Source: CAIKBL01 sp050247235 | GTDB lineage: Bacteria; Pseudomonadota; Gammaproteobacteria; Ga0077536 | Length of the DNA stretch: 64,000 bases | Direction: 5' to 3' | Assembly: GCA_050247235.1 (NCBI GenBank) | Contig: JBFWUN010000001.1 | Span: forward strand, 120,179 to 184,178 | Shown here: positions 52,129 through 62,398 of the stretch, piece after piece | Layout: every line of letters starts with the position of its first letter | Numbering within the stretch: the stretch's first letter is position 1 | The notes under the pieces: model-generated | What the model saw: the letters and a program-made list of their open reading frames with translations, nothing else | What the model was told of the DNA's origin: nothing | Databases searched by the model: none | Position numbers and translations under genes: made by a program

Positions 52129-53418
52129 TTGAACATTACCGTCACGCCGATTGACCCGGCCACCGGCCGCTGGCCCGAGCGTTACAAGATCGTCGCGCTG
52201 TGCGTGCTCGCGGTGTTCGTCTGCTACATCGACCGCGTGAACATCTCCGTCGCGGTGATCGCGATGCAGGAACACTACGGCTGGACGGACACGGTGAAGG
52301 GCTTCGTGCTGTCGTCCTTCTTCATCGGGTACATGGCCTTCATGCCCACCAGCGGGTGGCTCGCCAACCGGTTCGGCGGGCGTCGCGTGCTCGGTTACGC
52401 GGTGCTCTGGTGGTCGCTGTGGACGGTGCTGACGCCCCCCGCCGCCGCACTGTCGCTGTCCATGCTGATCTTCGCGCGCGTCGCGATGGGGCTCGGCGAG
52501 GCGGCCACGTTTCCTGCCGTGTACAACCTCTACGGGCGCTGGGTGCCTGCGACCGAGCGCTCGCGCGCGGTGTCGCTGCTCATCGCGGGGATTCCCCTCG
52601 GCACCTTGTTTGCGCTGACGACCACGGGCTGGATCATCGCGCAGCACGGCTGGCCGATGGTGTTCTACGGGTTCGGCGCGATCGGCTTCGCGTGGTGCCT
52701 GGCGTGGTTCCCGCTCAGTTATGACCGTCCGGCGGACCACCCGCGCATCTCCACCGCCGAGCGCGAGTTCCTCGAACGGGACGCGCCGGGCGGGACGGAC
52801 AAGGCACCGGTGCCGTGGAAGCGCCTGCTGAGCGCTCCCGCGGTGTGGGCGCTCATCATCAATCACCTGTGCACCAACTGGGTGTTCTACATGCTGCTCG
52901 CGTGGCTGCCGAGCTACTTCCGCTCGGTGCTCGGACTCAGCATCGCCAAGTCCGGGCTGTACGCCGCCGGCCCGTGGCTCATCATGTTCGCGGTCGGGAC
53001 CACCAGCGGGTACGCCGCGGACTGGTTCATCAAGCGCGGCGCGGACCTGACGCGCGTCCGCAAGACCATGCAGATCCTCGGCCTCACCGGCGCCGCCGCA
53101 TTCATGCTCGCCGCCCGCGACGTCACGGACGCGAATCTCGCGTTCATCCTGATGTGCGGCGCGCTCGGCACGCTCGCGTTGACCTGGGCCGGCTTCCTGC
53201 CGAATCATCTTGAGATCGCGCCGCGCTACGCGGACGTGCTGATGGGGATCACGAATACCGCGGGCACCGTCCCGGGGGTGATCGGCGTCGCGCTGACTGG
53301 CTGGCTGGTGGATGTCACCGGGACGTACACCGCGGCATTCGCGCTGGCCGCCGGCGTGAACCTGTTCGGCGCAGTGGTCTGGCTGCTGTTCGGGACGGCG
53401 AAGAAGGTGGTGGACTGA
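52129..53418 (+). CDS. MFS transporter, anion:cation symporter (ACS) type
   Basis: The 429-residue protein has twelve predicted membrane segments, opening YKIVALCVLAVFVCYIDRVN, with the family motif GWLANRFGGRRVLGYAVLWW between TM2 and TM3. ACS members carry organic anions such as hexuronates, phthalate or other carboxylates in symport with protons. No ATG or GTG gives a full N-terminus; TTG at 52129 is chosen as the start because the first in-frame ATG falls after TM1 begins. It is divergent from the tandem LLM genes and may import their substrate. Confidence 0.85.
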   Translation: MNITVTPIDPATGRWPERYKIVALCVLAVFVCYIDRVNISVAVIAMQEHYGWTDTVKGFVLSSFFIGYMAFMPTSGWLANRFGGRRVLGYAVLWWSLWTVLTPPAAALSLSMLIFARVAMGLGEAATFPAVYNLYGRWVPATERSRAVSLLIAGIPLGTLFALTTTGWIIAQHGWPMVFYGFGAIGFAWCLAWFPLSYDRPADHPRISTAEREFLERDAPGGTDKAPVPWKRLLSAPAVWALIINHLCTNWVFYMLLAWLPSYFRSVLGLSIAKSGLYAAGPWLIMFAVGTTSGYAADWFIKRGADLTRVRKTMQILGLTGAAAFMLAARDVTDANLAFILMCGALGTLALTWAGFLPNHLEIAPRYADVLMGITNTAGTVPGVIGVALTGWLVDVTGTYTAAFALAAGVNLFGAVVWLLFGTAKKVVD

Positions 53419-53497
53419 CCCGGGGCTGCGCTGTGCCGGTCCAAGGACTCCGTCCCCGACGCGTGCGGGCTTCACAAGAACAACGAGGAGATGACGG

Positions 53498-53908
53498 ATG
53501 ACTGTCGAAGAACGGAACATCGAGGCCCTGAAGAACTTCTACGCGACGTTCCTTCGCGGCGACCTCCAGGCTCTGCGCGCCCTCGTCAGCGATGATTTCG
53601 TGCTGTCGAACGACTTCACGGCACGCGTGCCGACAGCCGGCGTATTCCGCGGCAAGGATGGGCTCGAACGGTTCTTCTCCATCCTCGGTGACGCGATCAG
53701 CGAGGTGCATGTCTTCCAGGCGGACGAGTACGTCGCGTCCGCGGACCGCGTGGCGGCAATCGGGCACGAGCGGATGCGCGTCAAGGACACAGGAAGGCTT
53801 GTCGACGCGAAATGGGTGCAGGTCTGTCGTTTCCGGGACGGCCTGATGACCAATTTCGACGAGTATTCGGACACTGCTGCGTGGGATGTCGGTTTCACGC
53901 CTCCTTGA
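53498..53908 (+). CDS. SnoaL-like (NTF2-fold) protein
   Basis: The 136-residue protein matches the SnoaL/NTF2 fold: ERNIEALKNFYATFLRGDLQ at the start, FRGKDGLERFFSIL in the middle, and a C-terminal sheet (VQVCRFRDGLMTNFDEY). Such proteins may be cyclases, isomerases, dehydratases or ligand-binding proteins, and the active-site residues cannot be placed reliably. GAGGAGATGACGG precedes the ATG. It is followed 64 bp later by an LLM oxidoreductase gene on the same strand and preceded by the MFS gene, so all three may be cotranscribed. Confidence 0.85.
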   Translation: MTVEERNIEALKNFYATFLRGDLQALRALVSDDFVLSNDFTARVPTAGVFRGKDGLERFFSILGDAISEVHVFQADEYVASADRVAAIGHERMRVKDTGRLVDAKWVQVCRFRDGLMTNFDEYSDTAAWDVGFTPP

Positions 53909-53972
53909 CCTCGGACAGCGTCACCCCAGCTCACGCGAATCCCAGAATGGCTGCCTGCAGGGAGAAACACGG

Positions 53973-55037
53973 ATGGAATTCGGAATCGCCGGTCTCGTAG
54001 GGGTCGATAGCTGGAAGACCGTTAAGCGCGCCGAAGCGCTCGGGTTCTCCCACGCCTGGTACTACGACAGCCCGCTGTATGTGTCCGAGATTTTCGTGTC
54101 GATGGCGGCAGCCGCGATGCAGACGTCCCGGATCAGGCTCGGCTTCGGGACCGCAGTACCGTCGACCCGCATCGCGCCGACGATGGCGGCAGGCCTCGCG
54201 TCATTGAACAAGCTCGCCCCCGGGCGCATCGATTGCGGGCTGGGCACCGGCAACACCGCGCGCAGCCTGATGGGTTGCGGACCCTTGAAGCTCTCGGACA
54301 TGGAGGAGTACCTGCGGGTCGTGCAGGCCCTGCTCGAAGGCGACATCGTCGAGTTCGACTTCGAAGGCTCACGGCGCAAGATCAAGTTCATGCATCCGGT
54401 GGCCGGATTGGTGAACACGACCGATCCGATCGGCTGGCATCTGTCCGCGATGGGGCCGCGCTCGCGACGGCTCACCGCCAGCCTGGGTGCCGGCTGGATC
54501 AATTTCCTCAGCGGCATGCCGTCCGCGGTGAGCGATGTTGCCGACATGAGGACGCAATGGCGGAACGCCGGCCGCAGCCTGGATGACTGCCAGGCAACGG
54601 GATTTACGCTGGGATGCGTGCTCGGCGACACGGAGCCCGCGGACAGTCCGCGTGCCATGGCGCAGGCCGGGCCGCACGTTGCACTGGTGCTCCAACACCT
54701 CATCAAGATGGGTGATCGCATCGACCTGGGCACCGCGGACGATCCGGAGCTGGCCCGGATCGGCGCGGCCTATCAGGCCATCTATGACGCGTACGAACCT
54801 CCAGATACGCGTTATATGCAACTGTTCCGGGGTCACCTGATGTGGCTGCTGCCCGAGGAAAAGCACCTGATCACGGGCGAGCTGATTCGTCGAATCTCGA
54901 TGACGGGCACGCAGGCGGAACTGCGGGAACGGATTCGGGCGCTCGGAGACGCGGGTTATCGGCAGATCGCCTTCCAGCTCGTCCCCGGCCACGAAGACGC
55001 GCTCGATGACTGGGCGGATGTGATCGCGGGTCTGTAA
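53973..55037 (+). CDS. LLM class flavin- or F420-dependent oxidoreductase
   Basis: This 354-residue luciferase-like protein has RAEALGFSHAWYYDSPLYVS, IRLGFGTAVPSTRIAPTMAA and LNKLAPGRIDCGLGTGNTAR, typical of the F420-type reductase/dehydrogenase side of the family. GGGAGAAACACGG before the ATG at 53973 sets the start. It follows the SnoaL-like gene, a pairing seen in catabolic clusters for terpenes or steroids, but no substrate can be read from the sequence. It converges with the acyl-CoA synthetase gene, 50 bp apart. Confidence 0.87.
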   Translation: MEFGIAGLVGVDSWKTVKRAEALGFSHAWYYDSPLYVSEIFVSMAAAAMQTSRIRLGFGTAVPSTRIAPTMAAGLASLNKLAPGRIDCGLGTGNTARSLMGCGPLKLSDMEEYLRVVQALLEGDIVEFDFEGSRRKIKFMHPVAGLVNTTDPIGWHLSAMGPRSRRLTASLGAGWINFLSGMPSAVSDVADMRTQWRNAGRSLDDCQATGFTLGCVLGDTEPADSPRAMAQAGPHVALVLQHLIKMGDRIDLGTADDPELARIGAAYQAIYDAYEPPDTRYMQLFRGHLMWLLPEEKHLITGELIRRISMTGTQAELRERIRALGDAGYRQIAFQLVPGHEDALDDWADVIAGL

Positions 55038-55087
55038 CGCGTCCAAAGCGACGCCTTTTCTCCGGGTGCATGCGCCGCCTCGACGCC

Positions 55088-56629
<1,542 letters not shown>

Positions 56630-56744
56630 CGGGATGTCTGTCACTGTCGTCGGGCCGGGCGCCGAGTATACCCATTCCCCCGGACGGGGTTCGCGCCGCG
56701 TCCGAATCCGGTTACTCTCCCGACGGGAACGGGGAAGCGACCAC

Positions 56745-58148
56745 ATGAAGCAACTCTTGCGCAGGCGCACGCTGAGCCACGACGATTTCAAGAACAGCGG
56801 GCTCAAACGCTGTCTCAGCGCGTTCGATCTGACGATGCTCGGCATCGGCGCGATCATCGGCACCGGGATCTTCGTGCTGACCGGCATCGCGGCAGCCACC
56901 CAGTCCGGCCCGGCGGTCATCCTGTCGTTCATCATCGCCGGCGTGGCCTGCGCCTTCGCTGCGTTGTCCTATGCCGAGCTCGCCGGCAGCCTTGGCGGAT
57001 GCGGCAGCGCGTACGGGTACAGCTACTCCGCATTCGGCGAACTGATCGCGTGGATCATCGGCTGGAACCTGCTGCTCGAATACGGGATGTCGGTCGCCGC
57101 CGTCGCCAACGGCTGGTCCGGGTACTTCCTGAACGCACTGACCGCGCTCGGCATCGATCTCCCGCCGGACTTCACGAGTCCCAAGGACGGCATCGTGAAC
57201 CTGCCCGCGGTCATCGTGATTCTCGGCCTGATGACCCTGCTCATCATCGGCGCAAAGGAAAGCGCACGACTCAACACGGTGATGGTGGCCATCAAGCTTG
57301 CGACCATCGTCGTGTTCCTGTTCGCTGCGTTCTCTCATGTGGATCCGGTTCACTGGTCGCCGTTCATGCCGTTCGGCTGGTTCGAGCGCACGGCCGACGG
57401 GCACACGGTGGGAGTGCTGGCCGGCGCGGCGCTGGTGTTCTTCGCGTACATCGGGTTTGACGCCGTCACGACGGCCGCAGAGGAAGCGCACGACCCGCAG
57501 CGCGACCTGCCTATCGGCATCCTCGGTTCACTGGGGATCTGCACGGTGTTCTACATTCTCGTGGCAGCGGTGCTCACCGGCGTGATCTCGTACAAGGAGC
57601 TCAATGTCTCGTCGCCTGTCGCCCACGCCCTGCTCCAGATCGGCCATCGCTGGGCATCCGCGGTCGTCGCCACCGGCGTCATCGCCGGCCTGCTGACGGT
57701 GATGCTGGTGCTGTACTACGGCCTGACGCGGATCATCTTTGCGATGGCACGTGACGGGCTGCTGCCGCCGGTGTTCGGCCGGGTGCACGCGCGCACGCAG
57801 ACGCCGGTCCCGACCATCGTCTTCACCGGCGTGGTGTGCGCGTTCTTCGCCGGCTTCGTGCCACTGGGTGCGCTCGCGGAGCTCGTGAACATCGGCACCT
57901 TGTTCGCGTTCGTGATGGTGTGCGGTGGGGTGCTGGTGCTGCGCTACACCGAGCCCGACCTGCATCGCCCGTTCCGCACGCCCTGGCATCCCGTGATCCC
58001 CGTTGCGGGCGTCCTGTCCTGCGGCGCCCTGATGATGTTCCTGCCGCGCGTCACCTGGGAACGGTTCGGAGTGTGGCTTGGCCTCGGCGTCCTCTTCTAC
58101 TTCGTGTATTCCTACCGTCACAGCGCCCTCGCGACGGATACCCAATAG
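56745..58148 (+). CDS. APC family amino acid permease
   Basis: The 467-residue protein has twelve predicted membrane segments and the APC consensus GIGAIIGTGIFVLTGIAAAT in TM1, with FFAYIGFDAVTTAAEEAHDP in TM6 and its following loop. It is closest in pattern to cationic or small neutral amino acid transporters (YfnA/CAT type). GGGGAAGCG precedes the ATG. It lies between the divergent acyl-CoA synthetase gene and a downstream LLM gene. A housekeeping uptake role is as likely as a link to the catabolic genes. Confidence 0.9.
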   Translation: MKQLLRRRTLSHDDFKNSGLKRCLSAFDLTMLGIGAIIGTGIFVLTGIAAATQSGPAVILSFIIAGVACAFAALSYAELAGSLGGCGSAYGYSYSAFGELIAWIIGWNLLLEYGMSVAAVANGWSGYFLNALTALGIDLPPDFTSPKDGIVNLPAVIVILGLMTLLIIGAKESARLNTVMVAIKLATIVVFLFAAFSHVDPVHWSPFMPFGWFERTADGHTVGVLAGAALVFFAYIGFDAVTTAAEEAHDPQRDLPIGILGSLGICTVFYILVAAVLTGVISYKELNVSSPVAHALLQIGHRWASAVVATGVIAGLLTVMLVLYYGLTRIIFAMARDGLLPPVFGRVHARTQTPVPTIVFTGVVCAFFAGFVPLGALAELVNIGTLFAFVMVCGGVLVLRYTEPDLHRPFRTPWHPVIPVAGVLSCGALMMFLPRVTWERFGVWLGLGVLFYFVYSYRHSALATDTQ

Positions 58149-58218
58149 TCTTCCGTTGGTCGATAATGTCCGCCGCGCGGCTCCGAGCCGCGCCACGACG
58201 ATAACCCCGGAGGAACGT

Positions 58219-59235
58219 ATGGCGCTGCCCGTCGGCTATTTCCCTTGCACCCAGGATCCCCCCAAGGGCGAACACGTGGCCCGCATGATCGACGAGATCG
58301 TCGAGCAGGCCGAGGTTTGCGAGAAGGTGGGCTTCGACGGGTTCTTCTTCACCGAGCACCACCAGCAGGAAGACGGCTACCTGCCCGCGCCGGTGCTGAT
58401 GGCCGGCATGATCGGGATGCGCACGACGCGTCTGAAGGTCGGCACCTGCGTGCTGCTGGCGCCGCTGTACCATCCCGTCCGGCTCGCCGAGGACATCGCG
58501 GTCGTCGACCAGGCGACCAAGGGCCGCTTCATCACGGCGGCCGGCATCGCATACCAGCCCGATGATTTCGCCGCGTTCGGCGTGAATCCCAAGCAGCGCG
58601 TCGGACGTACCGAGGAAGTCGTGGAGGTGCTGCGCAAGGCGTGGACCGGCCAGGCGTTCTCACACCCGAGCCGTTACCACACGATCGAGAACGTGCGAGT
58701 GACCCCCGTCCCCTACCAGGCAGGCGGTCCGCCGATCTGGCTCGCGGGATGGGTGCCCGAAGGCATCGCGCGCGCCGGACGCATGGCCGATGGCTGGATC
58801 GCGGACCCGATCCAGTCGCTGCCCGTCATCAAGGATTACACGCAACAGTACCGCGAGGCCGCGCGGGCCAACGGGCGCAAGCCGTACGTGTGCCTGATGC
58901 GCGATTGCGTGATCGGCGACACCTGGCAGAAGTGCGTGGACAAGAGCGAGATGACGATGGTCACCCATCGCTGGTACTACGGCTTCGGCGCCTATGCGCC
59001 GGACAAGTTCCTGCAGGACATCAAGCGTGCCGAGGAACTCACGTTCGAGAAGGTCGCGAAGGATCGCCTGATCGCCGGCTCGCCGGCGGAATGCCTCGAG
59101 CAGCTCAAGATGTGGCAGGAAGAGATCCAGCCGGACTACCTGATGCTCCGCATGCGTCAGCTCGGCCAGCCGCCGCAGGCCGAGGCATTGCGCGACATCC
59201 GCCTGTTCGGCGAACAGGTGATCCCGAAACTCTGA
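58219..59235 (+). CDS. LLM class flavin-dependent oxidoreductase
   Basis: This 338-residue luciferase-like protein has EVCEKVGFDGFFFTEHHQQE and GTCVLLAPLYHPVRLAEDIA, and VVDQATKGRFITAAGIAYQP, features of group 1 alkanal-monooxygenase-like members. It is a paralogue of the gene at 41562-42641 (both have the EHH motif). GGAGGAACGT precedes the ATG at 58219, which sets the start. It is the fifth LLM gene of the region. Substrate unknown. Confidence 0.87.
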   Translation: MALPVGYFPCTQDPPKGEHVARMIDEIVEQAEVCEKVGFDGFFFTEHHQQEDGYLPAPVLMAGMIGMRTTRLKVGTCVLLAPLYHPVRLAEDIAVVDQATKGRFITAAGIAYQPDDFAAFGVNPKQRVGRTEEVVEVLRKAWTGQAFSHPSRYHTIENVRVTPVPYQAGGPPIWLAGWVPEGIARAGRMADGWIADPIQSLPVIKDYTQQYREAARANGRKPYVCLMRDCVIGDTWQKCVDKSEMTMVTHRWYYGFGAYAPDKFLQDIKRAEELTFEKVAKDRLIAGSPAECLEQLKMWQEEIQPDYLMLRMRQLGQPPQAEALRDIRLFGEQVIPKL

Positions 59236-59616
59236 TTCCCCGCGGCAACCGGCGGCGGATTCTGCTGTGTGTTGCGGGCGGCCGCGTGGCGCGGTCGCTC
59301 AGCCGCGCACCCCGAGCGCGGGGGTGACTGCCAGCCACGCGCCGGTGACGAGGCCCGGCGGCGCGGGTGCATCGGGCCGCGCGGGCGGCCACCGCGCGCC
59401 GTGCGCCGGTACCGCGAGGACCACGCAGAGCAGCGTGACGAGCAGCGGAATGGACAGAACCATGGGCGCCTCCTCCGGAGCCGTGTCGCCGCCGGCGCGG
59501 CGCCGTCCCCTGCGCAGCGCAACTTGCCTCCGCGATGTGACAGCCGTGTGGTGCGCGGGCTCGCGGCCCGGCCATCCTCGCTACAATCCCAACGTGTCCC
59601 GCACGGAACGTTCCCG
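59236..59616. other. Intergenic region with one small predicted gene
   Basis: These 381 bp lie between two rightward genes. The only supported feature is the small leftward frame at 59299-59463, listed separately. The region right of it (59464-59616) should contain the promoter for the CrtC-like gene at 59617; no consensus was assigned. Confidence 0.5.
59299..59463 (-). CDS. Possible small exported or membrane protein (54 residues)
   Basis: A 54-codon frame begins with ATG at 59463 after a strong Shine-Dalgarno sequence (GGAGGAGGCGCCC). It encodes a hydrophobic start (MVLSIPLLVTLLCVVLAVPA) that could be a signal peptide cut after AHG or a membrane anchor, then a Pro/Ala-rich tail ending LAVTPALGVRG. 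No family is recognised. The ribosome binding site and clean hydrophobic N-terminus favour a real gene; the lack of any homologue I can name lowers confidence. Confidence 0.45.
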   Translation of the reverse strand: MVLSIPLLVTLLCVVLAVPAHGARWPPARPDAPAPPGLVTGAWLAVTPALGVRG

Positions 59617-60732
59617 ATGCGCCTGAGCCCGTTCGACGACTATCCGTTTCACCAGCAGCCGACGCCGTTCGCAACGGTCGCCACCACCGACGCGCACTTC
59701 AACGACGGCTACTGGTTCGCCTGCTACGCCCCTGACTGGTATTTCTGCGCCGGCCTGCGCCTGCATCCCAACGTGAACGTGATCGACGGCTGGGCCACGG
59801 TGGCGCACGCCAACCGCCAGGTCTCGGTGCGTGCCTCGCGCGCGCTGCATCCACGGTACGACGATCTCGCGGTCGGTCCCCTGCGCCTGTCGATCGTCGA
59901 ACCGATGCGCCGTCTGCGGCTCTCGGCAGCGGCCAACCCGGCCGGACTCGAGTTCGATCTCGAGTTCACGCCGCAGGCGGCCCCCTTCATCGAGAACCGC
60001 TACCAGCACTTCAAGTACGGCGCGGTCGTCAACGACCTGGTGCGCTACACCCAGGTCTGCCGCGCGCACGGGCATGCACGTGTGGGCGGTCGCGCGGTGC
60101 CGGTGGACGGCTGGCACGCGATGCGTGATCACTCGTGGGGGGTTCGTTCATCGATGGCGATGCCCACGGGCATCCACGGCGTGGATCGCCGTCCGGGGGA
60201 AACCGACCGGCGCGCGTTCCGGCTGTGGGTGCCGTTCGAGGTGGACGACCATTGCGGGTTCTTCAACACGCACGAGGACAGCGACGGCCGACCGCTCGAC
60301 TTCGAAGGGCGCCTGGATTACGCGAACGGGCGCTCGGTGCAGCTGGTCGCCGTGCGGCACACGCTGGCTTACGCGCCGGGGACGAAGCGGCCGACGGGCG
60401 GCACGCTCGAACTCGTCGGCGAGGACGGCGAGACCCGCCGTTATGAACTCAGCCTGGCCGGGACCCCGGCGGACGTGCAGGGCGGCGGCTATTACCAGGG
60501 CTGGCGCGATCACCTCGGCGCCGGGATCTACCGCGGTGCCGAGACGCTGGAATGGGATGATTACGACACCGCGCCTGCAGAGGTGCCGAGCGGACCACCG
60601 CACGTGCCGATCACGCGACGCCTCGGCCCGACGGAGTACCCGATGCGGATGGTCGCCGCCAACGGCGCGGCGGGCATGGCGCATTTCGAACACACCGTGT
60701 CGCGGGCATACCCGCGCTACGGGTTCGAGTGA
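59617..60732 (+). CDS. CrtC-like lipocalin-type protein (DUF7064/DUF7065-like)
   Basis: The 371-residue protein resembles DUF7064/DUF7065 proteins, distantly related to hydroxyneurosporene synthase CrtC, with two beta-barrel halves. Notable segments are DDYPFHQQPTPFATVATTDA, FNDGYWFACYA, and VDGWHAMRDHSWGVRSSMAM, where His and Asp may serve a terpenoid hydratase-like site. No signal peptide is seen. Such genes are frequent near LLM oxidoreductases, acyl-CoA synthetases and acyl-CoA dehydrogenases in lipid- or terpenoid-degrading bacteria. The reaction is unproven. The start at 59617 has only a weak ribosome binding site. Confidence 0.72.
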   Translation: MRLSPFDDYPFHQQPTPFATVATTDAHFNDGYWFACYAPDWYFCAGLRLHPNVNVIDGWATVAHANRQVSVRASRALHPRYDDLAVGPLRLSIVEPMRRLRLSAAANPAGLEFDLEFTPQAAPFIENRYQHFKYGAVVNDLVRYTQVCRAHGHARVGGRAVPVDGWHAMRDHSWGVRSSMAMPTGIHGVDRRPGETDRRAFRLWVPFEVDDHCGFFNTHEDSDGRPLDFEGRLDYANGRSVQLVAVRHTLAYAPGTKRPTGGTLELVGEDGETRRYELSLAGTPADVQGGGYYQGWRDHLGAGIYRGAETLEWDDYDTAPAEVPSGPPHVPITRRLGPTEYPMRMVAANGAAGMAHFEHTVSRAYPRYGFE

Positions 60733-60747
60733 CCGCGCCGAGGTTCG

Positions 60748-61059
60748 TCAGGCGTCGCGCGGCGAATCGACCAGTCCGCGTTCGAACGCGAGCAGGCGTT
60801 CCGCGATGGCACCGGGGTCGACGCGATACGCCCCGCGCCCGACCTGGCTGCGGAACATCTCCACGCGCGTGTCGTCCACGTGCGGGGCGCTCATCGCCAG
60901 CGCGTGGAGCGCCTGCATCCTGGGATCGAGCGTCACGACGGCACCCTGCGTGCCGGCACCGCCTGGCGTGGTGACACCCGACGCCGCGCCCTGCCGCGAC
61001 GCGCGCGGAGTGAGGGTGTTCGCGGCGGTCGGCTTCTGTGTGTGTTGAATCCTGGACAT
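60748..61059 (-). CDS. flgM: FlgM-like anti-sigma-28 factor
   Basis: The 103-residue protein has a disordered, Ala/Thr/Gly-rich N-terminus and a C-terminal half matching FlgM: DTRVEMFRSQVGRGAYRVDP followed by GAIAERLLAFERGL, the helices that bind sigma-28 (FliA). FlgM holds back late flagellar genes until the hook is finished. No flagellar gene is nearby, while flgM usually sits next to flgA or flgN, so this may be a relocated or second copy. GAGAG lies before the ATG at 61059. It converges with the CrtC-like gene, 15 bp apart. Confidence 0.75.
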   Translation of the reverse strand: MSRIQHTQKPTAANTLTPRASRQGAASGVTTPGGAGTQGAVVTLDPRMQALHALAMSAPHVDDTRVEMFRSQVGRGAYRVDPGAIAERLLAFERGLVDSPRDA

Positions 61060-61271
61060 ATTGTTTTCTCGACTCTCCCGTTGACCTGACGAGCTTAGCG
61101 GCACCCGGCAAAAGCCGGCTTCAGTAATCCTGCGAATGTTGTGATCGAGCGCGCATCCGGCCTGGCCGGGTCCGTCCACGGTGTGATGGCCGTCGCGCTG
61201 TGGTTGTCGCGCGACGCGGCACATTCCTAGAATGCGCGTGTTCCCCCTGGCCGACGCGGCGCGATGTACGT

Positions 61272-62327
61272 ATGGATCCCGACAAGTTGCAGGCATTCAT
61301 GGGCCAGATCATCGCTGACCTCGGCGGGGCGTTCACGGTGGGACTGGTGCGCATCGGTCACGCGCTCGGCCTGTACCGCGCGCTGCAGGATGGCGGCCCG
61401 ATGACGAGCAGCGAACTCGCGCGCGCCACGGGCCTCGCCGAACGCTACGTGCGCGAGTGGTGCGCGCAGCAGGCCGCCTCGAATTACCTCGCTTATGATC
61501 CGTCGCACGAACGCTTCACGTTGCCGCCCGAGCAGGCGATGGTGTTTGCGAACCCGGACAGCCCGGTCTACATGCAAGGCGCATTCGACGCTGCCGCCGC
61601 GTTCCTCGAAGTCCAGCCCAAGGTGCAGGCCGCATTCACCACCGGGGGAGGCGTGGGCTGGGGCGAGCAGTCGCCGTGCCTGTTCTGCGCGACGGCCTCG
61701 TTCTTCCGCCCGAACTACGTTGCGAACCTGGTGGCGCACTGGCTGCCGGCGCTGGACGGGGTGGTGGAAAAGCTGCAGCGCGGGGCGAAAGTCGCCGATG
61801 TCGGATGCGGGCACGGGCACTCGACCTTGCTGATGGCCGAGGCGTTTCCGGCCTCGGAGTTCGTCGGGTTCGATTTCCACGCACCATCGATCGAGGCCGC
61901 CAACGTCCACGCACGCGAACACCGCGGACTCACCAATGTCCGGTTCGCGGTCGGCACCGGCAAGGCGTTCGACGGCGACGACTACGATCTCGTGACCTGC
62001 TTCGACTGCCTGCACGACATGGGCGACCCCGCCGGGGTTGCGCGCCACGTTCGCGCGTCGCTCAAGCCGGACGGCGCGTGGATGGTCGTCGAGCCGTTCG
62101 CACACGACGCGCTGGAGGAAAACCTCAATCCCGTCGGTCGGATGTTCTACGCCTCCTCTACCCTGGTCTGCGTGCCGACCTCGCTCGCGCAGGAGGGCGG
62201 CGCGGCGCTCGGCGCGCAGGCCGGCGAGCGCCGCCTGCGGGAGGTGATCGTCACCCAGGGCGGGTTCCGCACGCTCGAGCGACGCGTGGAGACGCCGTTC
62301 AACTTCGTGTTCGAAGCCCACGGCTGA
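61272..62327 (+). CDS. Class I SAM-dependent methyltransferase with N-terminal winged helix
   Basis: The 351-residue protein has an N-terminal winged-helix-like part (GLYRALQDGGPMTSSELARA, residues about 34-53) as in O-methyltransferases and related enzymes, then a Rossmann methyltransferase domain with motif I VADVGCGHGHST, the acidic loop EFVGFDFHAPS and DLVTCFDCLHDMGDP. Relatives act on small molecules; the acceptor is unknown. The start at 61272 has a weak ribosome binding site. The acyl-CoA dehydrogenase gene follows 71 bp downstream on the same strand. Confidence 0.87.
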   Translation: MDPDKLQAFMGQIIADLGGAFTVGLVRIGHALGLYRALQDGGPMTSSELARATGLAERYVREWCAQQAASNYLAYDPSHERFTLPPEQAMVFANPDSPVYMQGAFDAAAAFLEVQPKVQAAFTTGGGVGWGEQSPCLFCATASFFRPNYVANLVAHWLPALDGVVEKLQRGAKVADVGCGHGHSTLLMAEAFPASEFVGFDFHAPSIEAANVHAREHRGLTNVRFAVGTGKAFDGDDYDLVTCFDCLHDMGDPAGVARHVRASLKPDGAWMVVEPFAHDALEENLNPVGRMFYASSTLVCVPTSLAQEGGAALGAQAGERRLREVIVTQGGFRTLERRVETPFNFVFEAHG

Positions 62328-62398
62328 GCGGTGCGGCGTGTCTGCATGGATGCGCCGCCGGACACCACCTCGTCTGCGCCCGCCACCAGGAGGTCCCT

